A model generated the notes under the pieces. The model searched no databases. It saw only the letters and a list, made by a program, of their open reading frames with translations, and was not told the DNA's origin. From Umbilicaria muhlenbergii (taxonomy: Eukaryota > Ascomycota > Lecanoromycetes > Umbilicariales > Umbilicariaceae), in NCBI GenBank assembly GCA_000611775.1, contig KK106981.1, forward strand, positions 3,752,129 through 3,816,128: a stretch of 64,000 bases of DNA. Direction: 5' to 3'. Both the position numbers and the translations under genes were made by a program. Of the stretch, positions 42,068 through 53,333 are shown piece by piece. How positions within the stretch are numbered: the first letter of the stretch is position 1; each line of letters opens with the position of its first letter.

Positions 42068-44283
42068 ATGACGGCCGGCGTGTTGAAGCAGACTCCTCAG
42101 GAGCGGCGGAAGGGCGAGTCGGTATGGATGCAGTGGCTCGAACACCGTATTGTCGTTGACAAATGTCCAGGCTTTAAGTGAGTTCGCCGACTACGTCGAG
42201 AAGCAACAGTCGAAACGCCCGCATCCTGGCCGCCCGAGCTCTGTTGCTCCAAGTGACTCTGGCTATTCCACACAGAGTACAATCACCGAAGATCATGCGG
42301 AACTGGACATCATCGACACGCTGAACCTTTCTGAGACATCTGCGCATGTACGATTAAAACAGCTGTTGCTTGACACTGGCGAGGATGCGGAGAGCACCCT
42401 GCAGCAGTTGACAAACTTGCTGCAGAGTCGGATACTCGAAGGTCACGGGGAGACGTTGTTCGATCTTGGACAGGAAGATAATGGCGAGTCAATGGCATTT
42501 AGTAAAGAGCAATGGGATGTTGCGCTTGACAGGATACGGCTAGCAGCTGGAGAGCTCAAAGCTGATTGTCGAATACTAATAACTCGAAATGTTGGGGGAC
42601 CGGAGGAGGTCGAATCGGTAAATGAGAAGGAGAAGGGCGCAATGGGGAAGATCATGATACGGCAGACGCCAGAGACTGTGGAGGATGTTATTGAGACTCG
42701 AATAGCAGTTGTGGGAAATGGTATGGCGTCTCCCTCATATTGGGCAAGAGCCTTAGCTCACTCTATCGCAGTTGATGCTGGAAAGAGTACTATGCTTGGG
42801 GTACTCGTGAAAGGGACCCTTGATGACGGGCGAGGGAAAGCACGAGTGAACCTCTTCCGGCATAAGCACGAAGTTGAGAGTGGCCGGACCAGCTCGGTTG
42901 GTATGGAGATCATGGGCTTCGACACTCACGGCGATGTGGTTGCTTCAAACGTCCCGGGGAGGAAGCTTTCATGGGAAGAGATCGGCAATCGTTCAGTATG
43001 TTAGCTACGAGTCATCACATCGTGCATCTACTAACTATCAGAGGCCAAAGTCATCAGCTTCACCGACCTAGCTGGCCATGAGCGGTACCTTAGGACAACA
43101 GTGTTTGGCTTGTTGAGCAGCAGTCCAAACTACTGCTTGCTCATGGTGGCTGCTAACAATGGTCTGATAGGGATGAGCAAGTACGTTGCCCTAATGTTGA
43201 TAAGTCATGTGACATGAACGGCTGACCTAGCCTTCAAAGGGAGCATCTGGGCATCGCCTTGGCATTAAATGTGCCAGTCCTGGTTGTGATCACGAAAATT
43301 GACATCTGTCCACCGCAGATTCTACAGCAAACCATTACTCAACTCACCCGGATACTAAAATCTCCTGGCGCCAGGAAGATACCAATATTCATCAAGAACC
43401 GCGAAGACACAATCAACACCGCGACACAGTTCGTGAGCCAGAGGATATGTCCTGTATTTCAGGTTTCCAACGTCACTGGGGAGAGCCTGGACCTAGTACG
43501 GACATTCCTCAACATCCTTCCTCACCATGGCCACTACGACGCCCAAGCGCCTTTCGAGTTCCACGTCAATGACACCTTCTCCGTGCCCTTCGTTGGAACT
43601 GTGGTCTCTGGCGTGGTGAAGAGTGGTAAGTCGATCATGTGCATGCGTAGGTAAGTCATCATCTACTAATGGGCATCAGGAGTCATCCATGCTGGTGACG
43701 CTGTCCTCATTGGACCAGACTCTCTCGGTCAATTCACAACTACGTACATCAAGTCAATCGAGCGGAAGCGCATACCCGTGTCTGTCTGCTCTGCCGGTCA
43801 GTCGGCGTCTTTCGCACTGAAGCGAATACGGCGGAAAGAAGTGCGGAAAGGCATGGTGGTGTTGCCGAAGCTTGAGACGCCGCCAAAGGTGTACAGGGAA
43901 TTTGTAGCTGAGGGTAGCCCGCACACAACATCCATCATAATATGCACTGGTACTGATAAAGTACAGTCCTTATCCTTAGCCACGCAACAACCATCAAGAC
44001 CAGGTATCAAGCCATGCTACACGTCGGCCCAGTATCGCAGACCTGCGCCATCATCGACATCGACCGGGCCTTCATCCGAACCGGAGACAGAGCGGTTGTG
44101 GCTTTCCGGTTCGTGCAGAGACCCGAGTACTTGGCCGTTGGCGATCGAATACTGTTCCGCGAGGGTCGGACGAAAGGTCTCGGCATTGTCAAATCGGTTG
44201 GTTATGACCCTGCGAAGCCTCTAAATCCGAACGCAGATAAGGAGGCCAACACGAACGATGCTGCAAATGAGACTACCAAGTAG
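42068..44283 (+). CDS. GTPBP1/2-like translational GTPase
   Basis: EF-Tu-superfamily GTPase related to metazoan GTPBP1/GTPBP2, which act in mRNA surveillance and ribosome rescue. Exons begin 42068-42121 and 42171-42720. A short intron then splits the G1 motif, so that VVGN joins [15 protein letters not shown] at 42772. The next exon (from 43044) has G3, [19 protein letters not shown], and [20 protein letters not shown] gives G4 (TKID). Further exons carry [19 protein letters not shown], the domain II motif [15 protein letters not shown], and after an intron inside REFVAE the sequence [20 protein letters not shown]. It ends ANETTK at 44283. The N-terminus before the G domain is poorly conserved and the start at 42068 (MTAGVLKQ) is uncertain. 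Confidence 0.9.
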
Positions 44284-44937
44284 GTTGCGCGCCTTGCTCT
44301 TGGGAGTTGGAGGGAGTGAGGTTGTTACGAACATCATCAGCGCAGGAGCAAGGAACAATAGGCATTGTGAGTTCTGGATACCTCAATGTGCAATAGCAGT
44401 GGAGAAGGAACATTTAGGCCATGGTTAAGCCATAGGATCGTATATAATAGCAAGTGCAACTTAGCATAGTGCCGAGCGGCACTGTCCATGCATGACCATC
44501 TTCGAGATTGCTATGCAGCTTTTGAGCGGACCCTAGCCAGACGCTGGTAGACTATCGATTTTGCCATCAGGCTTTTGTTGGTGATGCCTTCGATTATCAA
44601 TCTGCACCTGCTATCAAGAGTCTACAGCGGTTATTCAGACGTCGAGCGTTCTCATATGCAGTGTGAGGCACATGGGTTGCCATGGTATATGCAGGCAATT
44701 TGTGTGAGGTCCGTTCGTTCTCTTCGCGGCAACCCTTTTGGTTATGCGCAGTAAGAGCTCTGGACTTGAGCGCACCTCCCACTTTCACTCGAATAGCACT
44801 GGCCGTGAGCTTTTTAGTAGTTTCTCTTTACTCAACTGCTCGCTGTACCTTCTGGCAATTGTTCTCATTCATAATGTTGCGCTTCCGATAGTCCGATTTA
44901 GAGCCCATTCAATGCAAGGCGCTGTTGGAGAGCAGGA
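44284..44937. other. intergenic, convergent 3' regions
   Basis: Between the GTPBP-like and NDUFAF6-like genes. Nothing recognised. Confidence 0.55.
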
Positions 44938-46177
44938 CTAGAACATCCTTCGTCGATAGGCAAAATAGGCCTTCCACGGCAACTTCCACTCTCTTCTCCT
45001 TAGCTCTTCCCGGAAGATGTCGAAGTCAAGTTGCTGCAATTTATCCAACCACAAGCTCGTCGAAACGGCAGGCATTAATACCCCAAAGCCTCTTTCAATT
45101 TCTTCGTTCTGTGCTGAATTTGGCCCTCCCATACTGCTCTGGCTGGTAGCGTATTCATGCCCCTCCTCGCCCTCGTGCTCAAACTCATGCCCTACATCAT
45201 TTCCTGCTCGTACGTTCTTGAGCATTTGTCGCGCGGTGATGAGATGGTCCGATGCCCTGGTCGCAACAGTGAAAACAGCGTCCCGCAACCCAGGCGCATC
45301 AGCACCGAGACGCAACACATCTTCTTCCCTGACACCTGCTTCCGCCATCACATCCAGAGGCAGCGTCACTGTACCCTGACGTCGTCGTTGAGGATCCAAG
45401 GTTCCTCCTAGCCCGCTGCTGTTCGAATGATGGTTTGGCGGTGGCGGGAACGCAATCAGTGGCAAGCCGCGGAGGACTGCGGTTATGCCCACCGCTTTTC
45501 CAATGTGAGAAGCCAAATGATCCACTGTTATTGAAGCCATCGGCAATGCAGATAGAGTAAGGTAGAGGAGGGTCGAGTAGGTGCTTTCGGCGTACTTCTC
45601 TAGGGCGTCCAAGCTGGTGTATGGAGCGTTGTTTAGGTATTGCTCTCTAGCTGAAATGACCCTCATGAACCAGTTCTTACTCATTCTCGCTTTACCTCCC
45701 GTTCTTCCATCTAGATCGTCAAGTGCATGCGCTAGAAGTATCGATACTGGGTGCGCCGGAGGGGAGCCGGTAAACGTCTTGCTAATGTTATCGCGCCAGA
45801 ACTGCAACCGCATGGCACCAATCGTGGGGGTGGAGACATTGTCGGCGACTCTGGCTATCTCTAGATTGAAAGCGCGAATTGCCAGGTAGGCGGCTTGTGA
45901 GGGCGGGGGAATGAAGGTTTGCAGAGTGTAGGATGGAGAATCGAATTTTCTAAATACAATAAGATGCTTAGCGAACAAATCGAGTCCCCAGAGGAAGCAC
46001 GCTGTCTTACTGGAGTAAATTAGAGCAGTACGCTCGGGCTGCGAGGACCTCAGCTCCAGATGCGCCAGGCGTTGGAGGAACACTGTAGCTTGACGCAGCA
46101 AAGGAACGTTTCCATACACGAACCCTGTGAGGAAGAGATGAACATTTCAGCCGTACAGAGAAGCCTTTCGTGTACAT
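44938..46177 (-). CDS. NDUFAF6-like complex I assembly factor (squalene/phytoene synthase fold)
   Basis: Mitochondrial matrix protein needed for complex I assembly; a non-catalytic relative of squalene/phytoene synthases. Exon 1 ends at 46011 and exon 2 runs 45949-44938, joined as CSNLLQ-KFDSPSYTLQ. The start at 46177 (MYTKGFSVRLKCSSLPHR) gives a basic, Ser-rich mitochondrial presequence; an upstream ATG at 46231 is also in frame. The core shows RSFAASSYSVPPTPGASGAE, YLAIRAFNLEIARVADNV, GAMRLQFWRDNISKTF, HPVSILLAHALDD, YAESTYSTLLYLTLSAL and HIGKAVGITAVLRGLPLIAF. The prenyl-diphosphate DxxxD motifs of true synthases are not intact, as expected. The C-terminus is WKLPWKAYFAYRRRMF. A gene finder using only the long frame would give a wrong N-terminus. 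Confidence 0.9.
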
Positions 46178-46542
46178 GATAATATTTGAGACGTTCACTC
46201 TTGAACTGGCAAATCGAAAGTCATTCTTCATGTAGCGTCGCTATAATATCTTATAGAGAAAAGAGACAACCATGGGCTTCCTCCTGTTGAGTACCAATAC
46301 TATAAAGGATACGCAATATGAATAGAAAGCCAAAATTACAAACAGATGAGAAGATGTGTATTTTGTCAAGATGTACAAGATGTCTAGAGATATTCCACCG
46401 AGGTTAAGGTCCCAACAGCAAAACTGATGTTCGATGACGCCGATCATTCTCGCGTCGCGTCCTACTCAATGATTAATTGCCCCTGCTACGATTCTTTATT
46501 TGCATGCTCCTCACATTACTGTACGAGGTACTTTGTCAGAAC
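46178..46542. promoter_or_regulatory. divergent promoter region (NDUFAF6-like / RAD5)
   Basis: About 365 bp, AT-rich at 46240-46400, between the two start codons. Confidence 0.4.
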
Positions 46543-49500
46543 ATGAGCTACCCTGATGTCGAGCAACGACCCGCAAAGAAGAGGCGTTTCTTCGTCGAAG
46601 ACTCTCCTGTAGCGGACCGAACTTTGTACCAAGAACCCTCGTTGGCGGATGAGATCGACGCGTTGCCAGAGGCATCACCAGCTACACTCACAAGTGGTAC
46701 TGCAAGTGATGATGGCCGTCTATCTTCAAGTCAAACAGATGCCAGCACGTACAATCAAACCACTCCACCTATGGCGAATGGAGTGGGTGGCTTCGACAAG
46801 CAGCTCTTCGCGAGCTTCGTCGGCCAGGATGTGCCAACAGAAACTTTGGAGAAGTTGCGCTTGGTAGCTGGAGATAACATGGAGCGCGCCATCAACATGT
46901 ATCTGGACGGGTCGTGGAAGACTATACCGGCACCAGCACCGCGAGCAACTCCGATCATCTCTGCTTTTGGCCAAGCTGGTAGCCGATCGAGACCGAGTCC
47001 ACAAAGAACCACCAGTGTGGCGAATCGTGGTTCATCTTCTCCGACCCGGCAAAGCCACCTGGAGGCTATGCCAGAACACAGGTATATTGGGGCGTTTGGG
47101 GTGGGAGCCTGGGCGACCCGTAGTGGCACTGGTATGGTCAAGCCCGGAGAACTGGTGAAGATCGAGCGTACGAAGACCAAACCACCCGTCAAGATCGGCC
47201 GAGGGGGGAAGCCAGTTCAACTATCAAGGTTCAGCGCCTCAAAAGTGCGTGCCGATATTATTGTACGCTTTACAAATGCTAGAGGCGAAGAAGTAGGGAG
47301 GCTACCGAAGGAAACAGCAGCATGGGTGTCGACTCTAATAGATCAGAAAGTATGCAGGTTTGAAGGGCATTGCGTCTTCGCGGAGGAGAGAGTGCGCGTG
47401 AATGATACGATCTATCTACAGTTGCGCTGCTCGCTGTTGAAGAGGGCTTTCGAGGCTGGGGGATTCATCAAACCACAGGACAACAATCGCACGACCGGTA
47501 TCTTTGAGGAGAAGGAGACCTCGGAGGAAAAGGAATTGCGGCTACGGCAGGTGGCCTTGGTCAGATTGTTCGACGAGGTCAATCTGCACCCATCTAGTGT
47601 GAACGAGACGACAGCGAAACATAAGAGGCAAGGCCTGCTACAGGCGGCTGAAATGGCTGAGCAATATGACAAAGATGACAGCAAGAAGACAAAAACCATA
47701 GAAAGCGGCGGCTCATCACCAGCAGCTGACGAAGATGAGGCGGAAGATGGCAAGGAATTGGAACAAGATCAATTAGATACGCTATATAAGAAAGCACAGT
47801 CCTTTGACTTTAACACACCCACCAGAGAACCTGCAGATACTTTTTCTATGGACCTGCGGAAGTACCAGAAACAAGCGTTGCACTGGATGATGAGCAAGGA
47901 GAAAGACGAAAAGACGGAGAATAAAGAAGTATCCATGCATCCATTATGGGAGGAGTACGCATGGCCAACCAAGGATGTAGAGGACAAGGAGGTGCCTAGG
48001 GTGGCTAATCATGATCACTTCTATGTCAACCCATATTCCGGAGAGCTGTCGCTAGAGTTCCCAGTTCAGGAGCAGAATTGTTTGGGCGGCATACTTGCTG
48101 ATGGTTAGTAACTAACTCTACCCGATTCCTTAATCTCGTATCCTGACCAGTTGTAGAAATGGGTCTGGGCAAGACCATTGAGATGCTTAGTCTCATGCAT
48201 TCTCATCGCTCAGAGGTTTCAATGCAAGCCTCTGAAGCTGGCCCTTCATCTGTCAATAATCTACCAAGGTTGCCAAAGAACTCTTCCTCGGTCGAACCGG
48301 CGCCTTGTACTACATTGGTTGTTGCCCCAATGTCGTTGCTGGCGCAGTGGGAAAGTGAGGCGGTAAAAGCATCAAAGCCTGGCACACTGAAGACGGTGGT
48401 TTATTACGGGAACGATAAGGCGGCCAACCTACAGAATCTGTGCTGTGAGGCCAACGCCGCTTCTGCACCAAATCTGGTCATCACCAGCTATGGTGTGGTT
48501 CTTTCGGAATCCAACCAAGTAGCAGCGCGCGGCGGTGATCGCGGCTCTCACGGCGGACTCTTCTCCCTTGACTTCTTCCGTGTCATCTTAGACGAAGCCC
48601 ACCACATCAAAAATCGCCAATCGAAGACTGCAAAAGCTTGCTATGAAATCAGCGCGCAGCATCGCTGGGCTCTCACAGGGACGCCCATCGTCAATCGACT
48701 CGAAGATCTGTTCAGCCTCGTCCGGTTTCTGCGGGTTGAGCCCTGGTCAAACTTTTCCTTCTGGAAAACGTTCATCACCGTCCCATTCGAATCCAAAGAC
48801 TTTCTCCGCGCTCTCGATGTCGTACAAACTGTGCTTGAGCCCCTCGTCATTCGACGGACAAAGGACATGAAGACCCCGGATGGCGAAGCGCTAGTTCCCC
48901 TTCCTCCGAAGATCATCGAAATCGAGGAAATTGAGCTTTCTAAGGCCGAACGAGAGGTGTACGACTACATATACACACGAGCCAAACGCACTTTTAACGC
49001 AACGGTCGAAGCAGGGACACTACTCAAATCCTACACCACCATCTTCGCTCAGATCCTCCGCCTCCGCCAATCCTGCTGCCACCCCATCCTGACCCGCAAC
49101 AAAACCATCGCGGCAGAAGAAGAGGAAGCAGCTGCCGCTGCCGACATCGCCAACGGTCTAGCGGACGACATGGACCTCCAAGAACTCATCGAGCGCTTCA
49201 CCTCCGACCCCACGGAAGAAGATGCCAACAAGTTCGGCGCACACGTGCTCCAACAAATCCAATCCGAAGCCGGCAACGAATGCCCCATCTGCGCCGAAGA
49301 ACCCATGATCGACCCCGCCGTAACAGGCTGCTGGCACAGCGCCTGCAAAAAGTGCCTCCTCGACTACATCGACCACCAAAAAGACAAGCACGACCTCCCG
49401 CGCTGCTTCAACTGCCGCGAACCCATCAACCAGCGCGACATCTTCGAGATCATCCGCCACGACGACCACGGCGCCGACGACGACAACAACCACGAATCCC

Positions 49501-50222
49501 TCTACACCAACACCCCCGCCGCCTCCCCCTCCCCCCGCATTACCCTCCGCCGCATCGGCTCCCACACCTCGGCCAAAATCGCCGCCCTCCTCACCCACCT
49601 CAAACGGCTAAGACGAGACCGCCCCGGCACCAAATCCGTCGTCTTCTCCCAGTTCACCTCCTTCCTCGACCTCATCGCCCCGGCCCTCGCCCGGGACCAC
49701 ATCCCGCACCTGCGCTTCGACGGCGCCATGTCGCAAAAAGCCCGCGCCGCCGTGCTCTCGGAGTTTTCGTCGCCAACGAACACCAAAAAGGGACTGGTGC
49801 TGTTGTTGAGTCTCAGGGCCGGGGGGGTGGGGTTGAATCTGACGAGTGCGGAGAGGGTGTTTATGATGGATCCGTGGTGGAGTTTTGCGGTGGAGGCGCA
49901 GGCGATTGATCGCGTGCATCGGATGGGGCAGGAGGAGGAGGTGAAGGTTGTGAGGTTTGTGGTGGCGGGGAGTATTGAGGAGAGGATGTTGAGGGTGCAG
50001 GAGAGGAAGAAGTTTATGTGAGTTTTTCTCTCTCTCTCTCTGGCTTTTCCCTTTTGAAAAACAAGGAGGGTTCTGGCTGAGAAGAAGGTGGAATGGAGTT
50101 GTGGAAGATAATGATGCTGATGCTGACGCTTCTGGGTGGATAGTGCGAGCTCGTTGGGGATGATGAGCGAGGAAGAGAGGAAGATGCAGCGGATTGAGGA
50201 TATTAAGGAGTTGTTGAGTTGA
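46543..50222 (+). CDS. RAD5: DNA repair helicase/E3 ligase Rad5
   Basis: SWI/SNF ATPase and RING E3 that polyubiquitinates PCNA for error-free damage bypass. Exons 46543-48103, 48157-50017 and 50144-50222 give 1166 residues. The start at 46543 (MSYPDVEQRPAKKRRFF) is preferred to an upstream in-frame ATG with a hydrophobic leader, since AKKRRFF fits a nuclear signal. Order of domains: UBA-like FDKQLFASFVGQDVPTETLE near residue 85; HIRAN domain (RYIGAFGVGAWATRSG) near 185; helicase ATP site GGILADEMGLGKTIEML, Walker B LDEAHHIKN; RING finger CPICAEEP...CWHSACKKCLLDYI...CFNCREPI; helicase C motifs FSQFTSFLDLIAP, LSLRAGGVGLNLTSAERVF and DRVHRMGQ. The third exon encodes ASSLGMMSEEERKMQRIEDI. The codon skew flips at about 49755. 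Confidence 0.96.
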
Positions 50223-50591
50223 GTTTGTGATGGATGGGAAGAGGTGGGTTGCTGGCGCTTTGGCGGACTTAGGAGGGCAACTTCATTTGCATCGCCATAC
50301 GGTGTTCGGTAGCAGCATTGGCTCTAGCGTTGACTAGCTTGAAGAGCAATAGCTTGCTGAACAGAGTCATTATCATTTATCAACTAGCTATCCTACAATG
50401 TGCCGCTGTGTTCAACATCAGGAGCTTGCGTCAAGATGTCTGTTTCCAATATTCCTGGATCACATCCTCCACTACGTCTTCAGTTAAGTTGCATCGTTCC
50501 ATGTGTAAAACTGCTCGGCCCATATGCATCTTCTCCTTGGTTTTCTGCCACAAACTCGGCTTGTCTACCGAGTCAAGTAGAAGAGACGCAT
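50223..50591. other. intergenic, convergent 3' regions
   Basis: Between RAD5 and the Ser/Gly-rich gene; no feature recognised. Confidence 0.5.
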
Positions 50592-52304
50592 CACTTGCCA
50601 TGGTGGATGCCTTGTTGTTCCATAAGACCTATGTCACAAACAGATCAGCATACTGCGCCTGGAAAAATTCCTCAGAAGACTTACGATCGGCTTCACGTCC
50701 CGCGCCAGGCTTGGCTGCATCAAAGTCGCCACCATCAGCCGCCAGACCTGTGGACTTGACATACTGCTCTCCGGTGCCTTCACTGGCCTTCCCGCCCGCT
50801 TGGCCGGGGTGCTGCCCTCCGCTAGCATACCCACCAGCCTGCTGCCTCTCAGTCGTCTCCTTCTCTCCCCTCACGGCATCAAGCTGATCCCCGCTCGGTT
50901 CTTCGAGCGGCCTATCACCGCCCTGCTCTTTCTGCTTTAGGGTATTTCCACTAGTGACGTCAGCACCTACGCTCGGCTCCACGGCACCGAAACCGCCCAT
51001 TGGTCCTCGAGCTTGGCCGCGATCAGCGACGGAGGATTGGTTCGAGGACGTCAGGGGTTGGTCCGAGAATTTGGGGTCGTTGCTGTGCATGCTTGTTACG
51101 CCGGTCTTGTCGGTTTGGTGTTCGGGGCGGATGCCGCCGGTGACGTTGACGCCGGTGGAGCGAGATAGGTCTTCTTGGCCGCCGTAGTTGGAGCTGCTTG
51201 TGCCGCTCATGGTGCTGCTGTAGGTGTCTGAGCCTACGTTGGTGGAGGGGTTCTGCTGGGTCCTGGTGCGTTCACTTGCAAGGATGTCGTTGGTACTGGT
51301 CGAGGAGCGGTTTCCGCTAGTGAGTGAGGTGTTGTCATCATAGCTAGAGATGGTTGTGTCTCTGGCAGACGAACTATACCCCCCACTTGGCGCCTCGCCT
51401 GCGATCTCGCCGGATGTGTTGCTGCCGTAATTGGACGTGTTGCCGTAGTTGGACGTGCTGCCCGTTGTAGTTGAAGAGTATTCGCCGGTCGATCCTAGTT
51501 GGCCTATCAAATGCGGGGACATGTTAGCACAACGAGCGTGTCAAGGTCAGGCAGCATGGAATTATCCAGTGTACATGTAGCACATGGATTCAGACGCCTG
51601 TTTTCCGTCTATGTACACAGTGAATCCCATGCCAGAGTGCCGCCGAACGCATCAAATTGGCCCCCCCCCCCGAGTTGACTACCTTAGGTTTACTTCGTAC
51701 CTGACGTAGTCGAAAGGCCTCCCACGGTAGCATGTTCAATGTCCGTGGGTCCTGACCTGGGTTTGCCATCTCCGTCTGAATCGACATGTGGGTCAAGCTT
51801 GTTGGCGATCGAGGTCTTGTGAGGACCCTGATTACCTGTAACGACAGTCACCCTACCACTCAATTTCAAGAGGCTGCTAATGGTCACCTACCTGGCGAAG
51901 GTCCGCCTCTGTCACGGGCGACTTCTGCCGGCATCAGTATTCATACCCATATCGTGAAATTAGGGACGTATCATACAGGTATTTTCAGCACCACCAGTAT
52001 TGGTGTTGCTGCTACCTGTAGTGGAGCCGCCGATAGTGCTCGCGACGTTGGTGTTGCTGCTGCCGTAGGTGGATTCGGAAGGAGCACTGCCTCCTAGACT
52101 GGAGCTTCCTATAGCGCCACAGATGTTAGCATGAAAGACGAATTGAAGCTGATCGAGTGATTGCAGGTCAGTAACAGTACCGGTATTGTTTCCAGCATCA
52201 TACGGGTCACTGGTCGTACCAGCTCCAGTCTGACCCGAGGCGGGCTCTTGACCAGACTGTGTCTCGTCGGTACGGCCGGAAACGAGGTTCTTGATAGCTT
52301 GCAT
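50592..52304 (-). CDS. Ser/Thr/Gly/Asn-rich hydrophilic protein (stress/LEA-like style)
   Basis: A multi-exon gene for a low-complexity hydrophilic protein known in many filamentous ascomycetes but without assigned function. The N-terminus is MQAIKNLVSGRTDETQSGQ (52304), followed by SSLGGSAPSESTYGSSNTN after an intron. Further exons carry ARDRGGPSP, GNQGPHKTSIANKLDPHVDS and DGDGKPRSGPTDIEHATVGG, which joins GQLGSTGEYSSTTTGSTSNY. The last long exon is repetitive (SNYGNTSNYGSN) and ends GEQYVKSTGLAADGGDFDA, then a short final exon RLMEQQGIHHGK at 50592. Borders in the 51890-51980 part are uncertain. CCCCT motifs (stress-response-element-like) lie upstream near 52525-52555. A desiccation or stress role is inference from composition only. 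Confidence 0.8.
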
Positions 52305-53333
52305 TTTGGATATGTTTTTGTGGTTCCTATGGCAATTGAAGAGGTTAGAAATGGGTCACAGCAATAGAGAGAATTGCCAATGGTGCCAGGTGATTGTACT
52401 TACAAGAGGAATCTGTGAGATTAAAGGTGGTGATGTACTTGTATAAGGTCGAGGTGAGGGAATGGAAAGGTGATGATGATGATGGTGATGGAAGGATAAA
52501 GAACGGCCTTTCGGACGGATCCCCCCCTGCCCCGCTATGATGTATGGTCCCCCCCACCCGATCGGGATTCCGTCCGAGCTTCCAGGCGTTGTGGGCCATA
52601 CGTCAGTGCCGCTTGCCTTTCAGTGCCGCCTAACTCGAGCCAATGTCAGTGCTGCTCTCGGCAGTGACACAGGCTCCTCAGGCCGGCCCGTGCAAGGCAC
52701 CCTGTCCGTACCTTAGCTGCCTTGGACATCAACAGCAACATCATCACTTCCACGATTACAACCTACAGATTGTGTGACTATCTCACAGTTCTGGCTGGCA
52801 GTAGTCATCCTGATCTATTTGAATTGTTTGTAAAATGCCATGGCAACTTTCTGGACCATGTATCAGTACCGTACAATGACACCCCCTTTTGGAAGTAGTC
52901 CTGACGGATATTCACGAATGCACGCTGCAGCACGCCAAACAGAAGTGTTTCTTATTGGTTGTACACTATCAGAGCATCCACTACATATGCTATCGTACGA
53001 CAAAACCTATCCAACACCGCGCTAGAGGACCGAGCCTGTGACATCGAAAATTATGGAAACAGGTGTCTGGCTGGTGAATGGCTGCAAATATCCGACAGAA
53101 GTAGAAGCTACCATCTATTTACCGCAACACCAGGGACCGTCCCATCGTAAGTGTCGTGTGGAAGTGTGTTACTCGAAGTAGACTTTGAGGAGGAAGATGA
53201 AGCCTGCATGGACGTGGCGACTGATGTGGGGTGGCAGTGCCAGGATTGGTATTTCAAGAGTGAAGGCGCTCTCGTGACTTGAGTGCATGAATGCAGACCA
53301 ATGTTTAAGTGGAGCGATTCTGTTCGTTCCCGA
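52305..53333. other. intergenic
   Basis: Upstream of the Ser/Gly-rich gene and downstream of the ADF-H-like gene. C-rich tracts near 52525-52560. No gene recognised. Confidence 0.5.

Noticed and set aside
49280-49909. 209-codon His/Pro/Arg-rich frame inside RAD5
   Set aside because: A frame-shifted shadow of the C-rich RAD5 segment; the RAD5 frame carries RING and helicase motifs.
48159-50021. Second RAD5 open frame as a separate helicase gene
   Set aside because: It continues the first frame through a 53-bp intron that splits the ATP-site motif, so it is one gene.
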